Origin: Patagioenas fasciata
Taxonomy: Eukaryota > Chordata > Aves > Columbiformes > Columbidae
Reading direction: 5' to 3'
Assembly: GCF_037038585.1 (NCBI RefSeq)
Contig: NC_092560.1
Coordinates: 58,335,049-58,399,048 of the forward strand
DNA: 64,000 bases
The position numbers and the translations under genes were made by a program. Under the pieces are notes generated by a model. The model did not search any database. It was not told where the DNA came from and was given only the letters and a program-made list of their open reading frames with translations. Positions within the stretch are counted from its first letter, which is position 1; each line of letters opens with the position of its first letter. Below, in pieces: positions 1 to 10,839 of this stretch.

Positions 1-1732
1 CATATGCAAAAATGAAAAAAAAAATTTTGCCAAAAAGTGTGATAAGGAGAAGAGTCTACTGCTCTCCCGTAGTACTGTTTTTGCAAGAAGTAATTCAGAC
101 ATTATTGAAGTATTTTATTTTATATGCATATGTGCTACATGAGCTACTAACTTTCAACTCTTTGGTTATGATACAGGTCAGTTGAGTCCTCTGTTTCAGA
201 ATAACTGACAGCATTTATACCTTCTCAGTTTTCATAATAAGTACTGTAAAGTGTAGTAGTATTGCAATTGCTGCTTTCTATGCTGCAAGGATTGAAAAAC
301 CTGCCTTTCAGATCTAGCAATTTCTATTTTTTATTACTCAGAACTACTTATCCAGTTGCTTGGCACAGGCAGTGCCAAGTATTTAGTGAATATTTATTTC
401 TGAACCCTTTCCACAATTACCCTCCTGTTGGGGAGGGTGAGGAAGTGAACAGCGACAAACAAGGTGTTTCTCATTTTGGATTGGACAGTTTTAGGTGTTG
501 TGTAAGATCCAAGCAGTCGACTTATATCATCATTTACTCCTTAGTCTTTATTCATCAACTGAACATCTGTTCTATCAAAGAGAAACTTCGCATCTGTAGC
601 TCCTTTTCCACCAATGCCTGGTGCAAAGCAATTTGTGTCATTTGAGCTTTTTTAAGTTAAAAAAATTAATCACATCTTACAGGCTCACACAAAAAAGAGA
701 GTCTAGATATAAATTTCATAAATACTACAGACCTTAAATACAGCTTGTGACTTACTTGGCAATTGCCAGAGTCTACAGCATAACTGTTCATCATCCCACA
801 TTACTGCTGCCTGCTCAGTCAAACAAGTCTAGCATTCCCCTAAAACAATAGGCATCAATCCAAGAGATGCCAAAATGGTTCAGATTTTTTTTAAGAAATA
901 ACATAAGAACTCTGAGTAAATCCACAGCTGTTGTGCAGGTCAGAACTTTTGCTCAACATGCCCAAATCAGGACTAGAGCTTCCACCTTCCTTGGTTCATA
1001 ACCAGGCCCACTCACAGCCACAGAACTATCTAGACAGATGCTACGTGGTGGTAGCTTCTACTGCCCTATGTGCTTCCAATAGTACCTGGAAGAATCATAA
1101 GTGGTAGTACTGCTAAAGCGTCAATTACACACCTCTTCAGTGTACATTTCATACAACAATTGCATTTGCTATTATAAGCAGGAAGACGACAAGGATTAAA
1201 CACTGATTCATGGATACCAAAGAAAACAAGCTTTCAGGTTTTCCACAGAAGAGCACTAGTATACTCCTACACATGGCATAGCTGTGAATACTAATACTCA
1301 GTTGCTTTTATACTACATCATGACTCAATGATATTATCAGAAAAAAAGCCCTCTCCAGGGAGAACGTAATCAAAGATGTAAACAAAACAGATTTTAAACA
1401 TAGAGTCCTGCCTTCTAGCAAATATGGTCAAGTATTTTATGTTGTGCAGTCAAAGCTAAAGGTACTGAGTGTCTACATTACAAAGAAATAAGCATTAGTA
1501 TTGCCATCAAAGTTATAAATACTCATTTGGCTCTGATACAATAAAACTGAGTACCTGAAGAGGAAAAAATGAGTAGTAGCACAACTCAACAACAGTACTG
1601 CTGCCAACACAGTAAAATTTGAGTTTCCACAGCCTACTCAGACAACAGTTGCAAGGTCCTCCATTCAAAGTGTTTTGTCCAAAAGGAAGGCTTAATCACC
1701 CCGAAATCACAATTTTAACCATGCAATCCTAC
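1..1732 (-). other. DDX4 intron, no further exon recognised
   Basis: AT-rich sequence. One strong-looking minus-strand acceptor (C/T tract ending CCAACAG near 425-445) has no open frame behind it. Nothing else can be supported. Confidence 0.5.
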
Positions 1733-1801
1733 CTCTACCCCTAGAATGTCCTCCAAAATTGTCCTGCATGCTTTCACTTCTGTTAGGTCTTTCAACAGCA
1801 C
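1733..1801 (-). CDS. DDX4: DDX4 coding exon (about residues 50-72), RG-rich tail
   Basis: On the minus strand the acceptor is TTTTTCGTCTCCAG and the donor is GTAGAG|GTAGGA. In phase 1 it reads (G)[19 protein letters not shown] and RGR(G), 69 nt, with phase 1 at both ends. NFGG..RGRG is characteristic of vasa N-termini. An old CR1 fragment starts about 20 bp intronic of the acceptor. Confidence 0.62.
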
Positions 1802-4800
1802 CTGGAGACGAAAAACAAGAAAGTAAGGCTTTTGACACTGTCTCTCATAACATCATCATATACAAACCAATGAAGCAAGCCTACACAACTGGACAGCAAG
1901 GAGGACTGAGAAACACTGGGCTCCAAGAGTTGAGCTCAGCAACACAAACTCTAGCTAGAGGCCAATCACTATCAGAGTATGCCAGTGACTGATGGGGGCC
2001 AACACTGTTTACCATCTTCACTCATAGAATCACTTTGTTCAGAAGACAGCCTCAAGATCATAGAGTCCAACCGTTAACCTAACACTGGCAGTAACTTGTG
2101 TCCACGAGAATCTGAAGTGTGTCTTTTAAACAACCCCAGGGATGGTGACTGCACCAATTATCTGGGCAGCCTGTTCCAATGCTTCACAACCCTTCCTGTA
2201 AAGAACTTTTTCCTAATATCCAATCTAAACCTCCCCTGGCAGAATTCGAGGCCATTTCCTCTTGTCCTATCACTTGTTACTTGGGAGAAGAGACCAACAC
2301 CGTCCACGCTACAACCTCTTTTTGGGTAGCTGTAGACAGCAACAAGGTCTCCCCTCAGTCTCCTTTTCTCCAGGCTAAACAGCCCCAGTTGCCTCAGCTG
2401 CTCCTCATCAGACTTGTGCTCCAGACCCCTCATTCGCTTCACTGCCCTCCTCTGAACTCTCTCCAGCACCTCAAGGTGTTTCTTGTAGTTAGGGCCCCAA
2501 AACTAAACAGGAGATTCAAGGTGGGGCCTTACCAGCACCAAATACAGGGGGCACTGGCCACATCATGACTCAAAGAATGGAACAGAACACACTGTCTGCA
2601 AGTTTGCAGACATACAAAACTTGGACATAACCGTGCTGTGTTTCACTCAGAAGAAACTCAAAACATATTAGAGACACAGTTAAGCAAGAACCTTGAAGCT
2701 CAGCAACGGAAAACACAGAAAGCTGCACCTGGAGAGGAATAACTCCAGGTACCAGTACACACTGGGGTTAACAGACACTAATTGGAATGAGTCCAGCAAA
2801 GGACCACAGAGAAAAGACTCCTGCAACGCATACAAGAGAGCAGCTCATGAGAGCTTAATTTAAATCAGGTGCAGCACTATCTGTTGATAATTTAGAAGTT
2901 TTGCAAGAGAAAAGAAAGCCCATGCAGACTTTTCTGAAAAAAAAAAAATAAAAAGACAACTTCTCCTATCATGTTGTAAGGAAAGAAACCCTAATACTGA
3001 CACACCATTTTAACCAAGTTCAAAACAAGATGCATAATCTCACCACCTGAAATCCTTACTTCTAGACTTCCCAAAAAGCTTTAAGTCTTTATTTAAACAG
3101 TAAATAAGGTTTGCCTGTACCTAGCATAAGTACACAACTTCATTATTATTAACTATACTTCAAAGCATTGGTAGAGTTCCCTGTCAACTAAAATGAATCA
3201 GGAAGACTGTGATAAACCAGAACAGACCCTTTGAAATTGCTCATGCTGATCTAAAATGGCACAATATGTCTAACTCAGAAAAGGAATAAATGGTTAACAA
3301 TGGCAATGAAAGTAAGACCCTCAGCAAGAAAAGCCTTCTCTGCCACGATTTCAGTATAAGAACCATTAACTAGAGAATACTTATGTAACAGAAAAGTTAG
3401 CAGGCAGAGTTGACAGCTAGTCAAAATGAAAGAATTCTAAAAAACAAGACAAAAACATGAAGCTTCAAAACTCATTTCCACCTAACTTGCAATTCAAGCT
3501 CTCTTCACAAGCACTGCCTTTCCTATTTGTTGAGACACACCAGCAATAAGCATACTATCACGTTTCTGACTGCTCAGAAACTCATGAGCAGTTATAAACT
3601 TATGGAGAGCCAGTTCTGTGAGGAAAAGCTGGGAAAGATGGATCTTTTCCCCCCTAGAGAAAAGTCTTGGGGAAGACATCACAGTATTTCAGTGTCTGAA
3701 GGGTGGCTGCAAAAAAAACAAACAAACAGAGGCTTTCCAAGAGCAACAGGTACAAGCTGCACTGGCAGAATGTTTTACAGCGAGAACAATCATTCACTTG
3801 AGCAACCTCCCCAGGGAAATGAAGGAGTTCCCATCACTGGAGATGCACAGGGTGCTAGATAATCTCATCTAGGCTTCCTTTACCACAAAAGGTTGAACCA
3901 TATCATCTTTCAAGATCACTTCCAGCCTGAGTTGTTCTATGATTCTCTCATATCAACATAATTTGTGCTAACCACAAATTTTAAAAATAAAGTTTAGGCT
4001 GTTCTTCCACAGTTCAATCAACTAAATAAGCTCAAAATTCTTACCTCAAATTCAATTTCTCTTAAAATATTAAGCAGTCTTAAAGAGCATTCCAAAGTTC
4101 AGAGACTACAATGTGAACACCCCACCTGCCTTATTCCACTAACTGTCATTTCTAAGCAATACCTGTTTCTTGATCTGACTGCTGTAGAGTCAAACAAATA
4201 AAGCCTGGGGCAAATATCTTTCAGCAGCAACCCCAGCTTCTCATATCTAAACCTTCTTATCTAAACGTCTGATTCCGTTCAAGTTTATAAAGGCATCATC
4301 TTCATTAAATCAAGAGTGCTTTACAGAAACTTGATACCAAATATCAATGTTTTTGTCTTGTGGTTTTGTTAGGTTTAAATAGATCTAAGTTTCTGTTCAA
4401 CAAGTTCATCTGACCTTTTCTTATTTTCAACACAACTGTCAGACAAGACCTTGATAGAACTGCTGTGCATTACATATAACCTTAATTATTTTCAATACTG
4501 TTCATGTTTAGCAGAGCCTGTTTTAGAAATGATTGTGAGGTAATACCTATTGATTCTCATTATAAGTTTTACGTAGCATTCAACACGTAACTGCAGTAAA
4601 AAAGGAAACATTGAGGATCAAAAGGAAAGTCTACTCATGCTACCCATACAATTTCATGTTGCTTACTCCATGGGAAACACATTAAATATTGTGGTTTTCT
4701 TTAATCTCCTAAACTGTTCAAGGTATCAAATGCCCCAGGTGTCACTAAAATCAGAAGTGTGTTTCACATACCGAATGAACCTGCACTTGGAGTGAAGTCA

Positions 4801-7641
4801 GATGAGAGGCCATTTGGTCTTCCAAACAAGCTAGACTACAAAAATTAAAAAAGGAACATCATCATGTTAAGCCCAGGCCAAGCAAAGCACATTAGCACAA
4901 ATGCAGTCTCACACTTGAAAGGAGTTGCCTTCTGCACCTTCTGAAATGCAGTCTCTCAGACTCTTCCGTTCACTTCAATTTAGTTACACTTCAGTATCCT
5001 AAAGAGCATACTGTTTGCATCTGAATGTCACCAAAACCACATTATACACAGCTGACACGTAGAGTGAAGTCCATCTAGCCTTCTGTCACTGATTTATGGA
5101 GGCCACCATGCCAAAGATTTTACACCTCGAATATAAGAAACATTTATCATTCACAACAGTACCATAATCTTTTCAAGTACATTTCTTTTCTGACCTTTCA
5201 GTCTGTTCATATTGTTAATAAAAACCTGCTTTCACCAGTTTCATCAACTGCATTTCTAGGATTTTATTAGAGCATGCTACAAAATAGCTTAAAAAGAACT
5301 ACCTGAAATATGACAGTCCATGTTCATTTGTTCAAAGATTCAGATACTCCATTTGAAAATAATCCAGAACAGCACTTAACTTTCACATTTTACTCTTACG
5401 GTAAACTTCATTTCCAGCAAAGGCCATGTTTAACTGTTTAACACAAAGCAGACATGTACCAGTAAACCAAAACACCAGATGATTGAGGAACATCACATAA
5501 CTAACCAAGCCTTTTACTTCAAGACCGTGCTTTTTAGATATTACAACAGCTTTTATACTCCTCAATGTTGCTAGCAATGACTACAGGAAATAAAACCCAA
5601 AGTGAAAATCCTGAAAGCATATGCTGTAATTTCTTCTTTGGGCAACTTTACTTTTAGTCTTACATATCCATCTGGATAAGCCATTCGCCTCTCCTCCTCC
5701 TACGTCTTCCTCAAGGTTGAATTTAAATGCTCATTAAGACAAATGCCAACGATCAAAGATTTGTTACAGATTCTCCTTAAGTTTTCTGCAGTTTCTTCTG
5801 ATACCAATATTCACTCAAGAACACCAGAAGTGGCAAAACATTATTCTTTAGCCATTTCTCAGTACACACCTGTATCTTTTCCTCCATTTCACACCAAAGC
5901 ATTTTGCTGCTATGTAAAAAAATAGCAAAACTGAACAGGAAGAATGTCTACACAAGATACTACATAAACCTATATAGGACCCACAAATAGCTTTGCTTTT
6001 CTTCCCTAAAAAACTGAGTATTCAAAACTTCCAAAATACACATCAAAAGGACTGAATGCCTCTACATAACACAGCAAACATGCTCACTTATTTTAGAAGA
6101 CAACCATCATGATGAGATCCACTTACACATACAGAGCTATAGATGCAATTAAGTTAACTTGGTTTCTATATACATTTAAACCTGCTTGAAAAGTCAGAAG
6201 GCCATTTTATAAGACCAAAGTTTTCCAAACAAAGAGTTCAGGTAACAACTCACTGTAATCAAGAAAAGACAAGGTTCCATTTATTTTCTCTTCACCAACT
6301 TTGGTGGTCAAGGACATCAAAGTCAGTTCTCTATCCCTGAGGAGTAGTCTTCAGTTTAGAAAATTAAAAGATCTCTTAAAAGTATACAACAAGTACCAGT
6401 TCCTGAACAAAAGAGCAGTAAGAAAAGTGTTGGTGTGGAAAAAATTCGCTCTTTTCAGTAACAGTGAACTTCTATAGCAGCCTACCATATTTGCAGCAAC
6501 ACACTGTAAATTACAAAGTCCTATCTACAATCCTCAAACGGATGCATTCCTCATCCTTCCTACTGTAGTCATGCATTTCAGGCCATACAGTTTGTGAACA
6601 ACATGAAATGCTATATTGATTGAACAATGAAGGTCAGCTGTAAGAGTCACTCCTGCTATATTTGTTGCTGTGGTTAAAACAAAATGGCAACTCAGTGACT
6701 GCTAGCAGAAAAGAGACAACAAACAAAATAGCTAAAAGGCCATCAACAGCACAAAGAGAGAAGTTACAGCTCACATCTAACCCACAAACAAAAACTACCA
6801 CCAAAAGACATGGTTCATCAGCCCCCAATAATGTAGTTCTATGACTGCCCTTCCACTATTCAATAGACGGTAATAAGGACCATCAAACCAATCTGATTTC
6901 TGTCAAAAATTGCAGCCTACTTAAACCCAAAAAACAGTCATTTGTTCTCAGTTTATCTTACAATTTCAGAAACACTAAATCTAATATCAATAAGGGAACA
7001 GTAAAGTGTCAGAAGTGAAAAAGGGTAAGCAACAGGAACTACTCCTTTTAGTAGTTACAAAACTTTCCTTGAATACCCCTTACCACAACTGATCTGCAGC
7101 TACAAGCTTCTACCCTACGTCAGTTTTTGCTACTTGCCATCCAGCCTCTGCTAGTCCACTAGCCTATCCACACAGATACTCAATTCTTAGTCCATTTATC
7201 ACAATTAATGATTTACTGGTACATGTCACTTTCATGCCACATTTTTCCAAAAAGTACACATCGTCTCACACCTCAATGTTAAGAAGCAGCATTAAGCAGC
7301 TGGCAGAGTAACACTAACCAGCTACACTGATCATGCCTTGGGAGCCTCCAGGGAGGCAAGGCACCTCAACACTTTTGAGAGGCTACAATTTGTTAAGAAA
7401 ACATTCTTTTCAACATGCAAGGGCAAGTTCCTATAAGTGCTTCAGGCATCACAAGAACAGCAAACCACAGCCCACTAGCTACCCAGGCTGCAGAGCCAGG
7501 GGGGAAGAAGGAAACATAAGAGAAGATGCTGCAGCAGCTCAACAGCTGCAACCATACCTGCTCAAGGGGTGGGAGAATTGGTGACACCTCATCTCCCATC
7601 TCTGCATTCCAGTCCTCTTCGTCCACACTTTGCCCTGCCAT
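1733..7641 (-). CDS. DDX4: DDX4 (VASA) germline DEAD-box helicase, N-terminal exons only
   Basis: Partial: exons (minus strand) 7641-7558, 4835-4772 and 1801-1733; the rest lies beyond the left edge. Coding starts [19 protein letters not shown] and ends its exon ..ILPPLEQ, which resembles human DDX4 MGDEDWEAEI...VPIFEK. The next exons encode [14 protein letters not shown].. and ..[20 protein letters not shown], the Gly/Phe/Arg-rich disordered tail typical of vasa proteins. Phases are 0, then 1, then 1, so the three join directly. Vasa is an ATP-dependent RNA helicase of germ granules involved in piRNA biogenesis and germ-cell translation. The divergent position beside SLC38A9 matches the mammalian DDX4-SLC38A9 order. 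Identity rests on the short N-terminus plus synteny, because no helicase motif is in view. Extra small exons within these introns could have been missed. Confidence 0.75.
1820..2815 (+). mobile_element. old CR1 LINE reverse-transcriptase fragment (+), split by a nested CR1
   Basis: Two pieces, 1820-2021 and about 2557-2815, read as decayed CR1 ORF2 on the plus strand. The first has KAFDTVSHN and GPTLFTIF near its end. The second resumes with ECT..CKFAD, followed by the downstream segment in which the sense DNA CTGCACCTGG-AGGAATAA is recognisable. It has stops and frameshifts, so it is dead. The split lies exactly at the minus-strand CR1 (2022-2556). Confidence 0.75.
2022..2556 (-). mobile_element. 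CR1 LINE 3' fragment (-), nested in an older CR1
   Basis: It begins with the CR1 3' terminus in reverse (CATAGAATCA) and carries the C-terminal part of CR1 ORF2 on the minus strand: [20 protein letters not shown], then [14 protein letters not shown]. It is 5'-truncated and open over 103 codons from an internal Met (2469 to 2158). Confidence 0.9.
3735..3947 (+). mobile_element. CR1 3'-end fragment (+), diverged
   Basis: It contains a decayed 'AACCTCCCCAGGGAAATG' segment, 'GGTTGAACCATATCATCT', and ends with TTCTATGATTCTC, the CR1 3' terminal motif. It lies in a DDX4 intron in antisense to the gene. Confidence 0.7.
4772..4835 (-). CDS. DDX4: DDX4 coding exon (about residues 29-49), FG/RP-rich tail
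   Basis: On the minus strand the acceptor is ATTTTTGTAG and the donor is TTCG|GTATGTG. Frame 0, which is the phase left by the first coding exon, reads [21 protein letters not shown] and ends with one base of a Gly codon. The length is 64 nt. The composition fits a vasa tail; exon status is inferred from splice sites, phase and composition. Confidence 0.6.
4836..7557 (-). other. DDX4 intron, unique sequence
   Basis: A 2.7-kb AT-rich interval. A possible 46-nt exon at 5664-5709 was weighed and dropped because its phase does not fit the next exon. No repeats stand out. Confidence 0.5.
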
Positions 7642-7643
7642 AT
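7558..7643 (-). CDS. DDX4: DDX4 first coding exon (residues 1-28)
   Basis: Read on the minus strand, the acceptor is CTCCTGCAAGCAG, then AT and the ATG at 7641. The 28 codons end in GAGCAG|GTATGG. The acidic/Trp motif DEEDWNAE corresponds to DEDWEAE of human DDX4. The acceptor has a second AG three bases upstream, so the UTR part could be 5 nt instead of 2. Confidence 0.75.
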
Positions 7644-7802
7644 CTGCTTGCAGGAGACAAAACACATGAGCTGCAACCCCCTGCCTGTTCCACCCGCCAG
7701 ACCCCACGGCTCCTATATAGGGAACACTACTGAGCGAGCGAGCGAGTAAGCCAGCCTGCCTGCCCCAGCACTCCATCAGCTGTAAGGAAACATATCACCT
7801 AC
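7644..7802 (-). other. DDX4 first intron with TATA-like and GAGC motifs
   Basis: This 159-bp interval contains TATATA at 7714-7719 and a short (GAGC)n run at 7732-7746. If exon 1 is right, this is a very short first intron. Confidence 0.45.
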
Positions 7803-7870
7803 CTTCTCACCCACAGCCACTCAAACCCCACATCGAAACAAAATGGCACCCCCTAATAACGGCAACACGT
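7803..7870 (-). other. DDX4: putative DDX4 non-coding exon 1
   Basis: On the minus strand, GTGAGAAG|GTAGGTGA at 7803/7802 is a good 5' splice site at the inner edge of the CpG island, about 160 bp upstream of the first coding exon. It contains a short upstream ORF (ATG at 7833, stop at 7807, eight codons). The 5' end near 7870 is a guess. Confidence 0.5.
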
Positions 7871-8060
7871 GCAGCCGCTGGCCACGTGCCTCGCCCGCCA
7901 GCCAATAGGAGCGCGGGTCGTCAGCAGCGCGCGCGTGCCAGCGGCTGGCGTTGGGCCGTGCGGCGGTTGGGACCGTTAGGGGCGGGCGCTGCTGTAGTGC
8001 GCGGCTGCAGCCGCGGGGGCGGGGCTCGATCCGCGGGGGCGGACGGGCGGGGCGTGCTGT
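7850..8060 (-). promoter_or_regulatory. DDX4: CpG-island promoter of DDX4 with CCAAT box, E-box and GC boxes
   Basis: A CpG-dense stretch. CCAAT lies at 7902-7906 (inverted relative to DDX4), CACGTG E-box at 7883-7888, and the 12-mer CCGCGGGGGCGG is repeated at 8011-8022 and 8031-8042 with further GGGCGG boxes to 8053. The order, with the CCAAT about 50-100 bp upstream of the putative exon, fits a minus-strand promoter. Binding is inferred from motifs only, and the GC boxes could also drive plus-strand transcription. Confidence 0.65.
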
Positions 8061-10839
8061 GCGTCTTGCTGTGGCATGTGCTGCTGTGTGGAGCTTCTGT
8101 GGGCTCGGTGGAGTTGAGGTGCGTGTGGAAGGAAAGGGGACCTCAGGAAAGTGCAGGTTCACAGCATCTGGGCACTTCTGTGCTTTGGTGATAGTCCTGC
8201 TTGGCGCTCTGAGCATTTGAGTGTTTCTGAATGTCTTCGTGTAAGACTTGTTTTTTGTGGCTGTTTGTGGTTTGGTTTGTTTTGTTTAATTTTACAAATA
8301 TCTCTAATAAAACTAAATCTGCTGTTTGGCAGAACTGCAACTAAGGCACTAATAATTTTATTACAAACAATTGTCAAACAGTGTAACAGCTAATACAGCA
8401 CAGTCCTTTGCTAGAGTTAAAGAAAAAAAATTAGGTTAAACAGGCTATATGTTTCTTAAAATAACAACATCCCCTCAGCATCCCCTTCCACAGTTTTTTG
8501 TTATACTGGACTCCATAGGGAAAGGAAAGAGGGCTAAATTCCTGGGTTGAGTATTTGATGTCGAAGTGGAGAAAAACAGATCTGTTAAAAATTGTGTCAA
8601 GTACTCTGGTGCTTCTGCTTGCATTTCTGAGCTGTTGGAGTGTTTTTCCTCTCTCTACTGCTTTTCATGCCATGGAATACAGCGAGGCTTATTCTGAAAA
8701 CAGTAAAGCGAGTATATATTGTTCCATAAATGTGGTAAATACTCGATAACCTGCTCCACCGTGTTCAACACATTTTCCTCTTCAGAAAAAACTTTTCAAA
8801 ACTGTGTGCTTGTTTGAGAACTTCAATGTCTTCTGTTGCAGAGAAGCTACATCACATCAGTAATTTTGCAGTGAACATCTGAATGTCTAGAGGGGCTTTG
8901 GGTAAAAATAAGGCAAGTTTCTGCAGCAGATGGAGGTTGGTCTCTGAACTAATGCTCTGGTTATTTCACCTTCCTCATTGTCAATTAAGGCCTACCCTTT
9001 ATAGCTGCTCATTTTTCAGGAACATTAGGACGGGACCAGGTTGTGCTCAACTTGGGATGCAAAGCCACTACGAAACATAAGAATGACATCTCTGTCTCAT
9101 AGTGAGCTTAAAACTCTGCCACTAAATGATAGATATTGTGCTCACTGCAGGTAGCAAAGGTAGCTGCTTTGGGTCGTTACCTTTCAGTAATAACTGAGTA
9201 ACTTTCAGTACTTTTCTGCCAAGTCCATTACACACCATTTTACTTTTTGCCTAAAGAAGAAAACAAAGTGGCTCCTTCCTCAGCCAAAAAGGCTTCTGTT
9301 TTCATTGTACTGAAGATTCAACATGGTGTGAGCTAGAAATTTTTTAAAGATCTGGATTTAATACCTTATTTGTCTTCAGATGTACCAAGAGGTCTTAAAT
9401 GAATTTAGACCCAAATTTTTCTAGACACTGCCCAGGCATTTAGGAAGAGAGACTATTTGCCCAGAAGGTAATGTGTCATCAGAACAGAAAGCCACAACAC
9501 AAATACTGCAGGACAGTGACTGAATATTCTTTTGCAAAGTCAGGTGTTGGCAGCAGTTTTCACAAGGGAGCAAGAGGAATCTCTATGCTTCTGTCTAGCT
9601 CAGTTGCAGTACTTAGAATAAAACATTTTTCCTAAGCATGACTGAAGGACTGTAGTTGGTGATCAAGAATGCAATGGAATATAGGTAATCTATCTGCCGG
9701 AGTTGTAGCTAAGAATTTCATAGCATAGGACAGAGAAGGCAGGCTTGCAGGAGTAAGACTCGCAGCCTGCAATGCTGAAAAAATAAGAGTTTCACACATC
9801 TCTGCTTTTGCAGGATTTAGTTTAATTCACAGCACCAGTATGTGTCATTGGCATTGCATTTCAAATTCGTGTGGCAGCAGGTGGACAGACTTCCTGACTC
9901 ATCAATCAAAATCTTAAGGTCTTCCAAGAGCCACAATGTACACTTGGATCCTAAGAGTGTCTCAGAGGCAAGAGATGATAACGAATTTGCTCAACCATAC
10001 AGAAGCAAGAGTTTTGGTCTGAGTTTGCATGCCACTGCATTTCAGGATGACAGACAGTGGCAGTCTCCGCTGCCTCATTTCCTCCCGCAGTCTGAAATTC
10101 AATTACACAGCAGTTTTCTTGTTGTGCTGCTTGCCACACAACCTGTTTGGGGCTGCACTTGAACAGACAGTACAGGCTGGGATTTGTGTCTATCTTGTTT
10201 TGTAATGTTGCTTTCACATAGGGAAGCTATCTCTGCTGTCTTCCTTGCATGCAGTTCAGCAGTTTTTCCAAGCATAAGCTATAAATATCCCAAGAATTTG
10301 ACATTAACCAGGGTTTCAACTATGAAAAGGCCATGTTCCCAAGTTGATTTAATAAGGACTAGAAAAACCACAAAGCCTAGGATTAAAAATAGCGAATTTC
10401 TGTAATGTACTGGCTGGCTGATTGTCCCTGATGTCTAGTCTGCTTACCTGTCCTTTCTCAGCACATGCTGCATACCTCCCTGAGCACGTCAGGAGACAGA
10501 GCACAAAAGGTACTTTGCCACTTATGCTAGGAGCAGCACCGTATGTTTTGGCCAAGATTACATCTACACTTTGTCACCACACTGATTCTGCAAACACATA
10601 GAAGCAAATGGATTGGTTTTTTTTAACTGGCATCTTATCAACCATCCCGAGCAAATGCACATGTTTTCTTCATGGCTATCTGGTAAATTCTTGTCCATGT
10701 CATAACCTGGTCAGACAGTACGTTTTGTTGTGGCACATGTACTGCCTGGAACAACGGCCCACTTGTCTGCGAAACTACAGACTTTGTTTACAAAGAGAGG
10801 GCAGAGACGATGACATGGCCTGCCCTAACCCGAACCACC
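8061..10839. other. intergenic spacer between DDX4 and SLC38A9 promoters
   Basis: About 2.8 kb of mostly unique AT-rich DNA with no repeat I recognise. An AATAAA lies at 8306 about 250 bp from the DDX4 CpG island on the plus strand. Open stretches here look random. Confidence 0.55.

Larger units (their letters stand above)
1802..4771 (-). other. DDX4 intron with nested CR1s
   Basis: It holds the CR1 pieces at 1820-2815 and 3735-3947. The remainder is unique AT-rich sequence without a supported exon. Confidence 0.55.

Noticed and set aside
2158..2568. Overlapping ORFs on both strands as host genes
   Set aside because: The minus frame is the CR1 ORF2 C-terminus; the plus frame is its shadow.
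4149..4167. 19-nt micro-exon candidate on the minus strand
   Set aside because: Splice sites are passable but the length breaks the frame between the two neighbouring DDX4 exons.
5664..5709. Possible extra DDX4 exon ([13 protein letters not shown]...)
   Set aside because: The donor is good and the peptide loosely resembles human DDX4, but the acceptor lacks a C/T tract and its end phase does not fit the next exon.
7393..7776. A 127-codon minus-strand ORF as a gene of its own
   Set aside because: Only its internal part (7641-7558) is coding, as the first DDX4 coding exon; the remainder is intron read-through on both sides.
9842..10162. A 106-codon plus-strand ORF in the intergenic spacer
   Set aside because: No domain, no splice context, no CpG or promoter signal, and composition like the neighbouring non-coding DNA.
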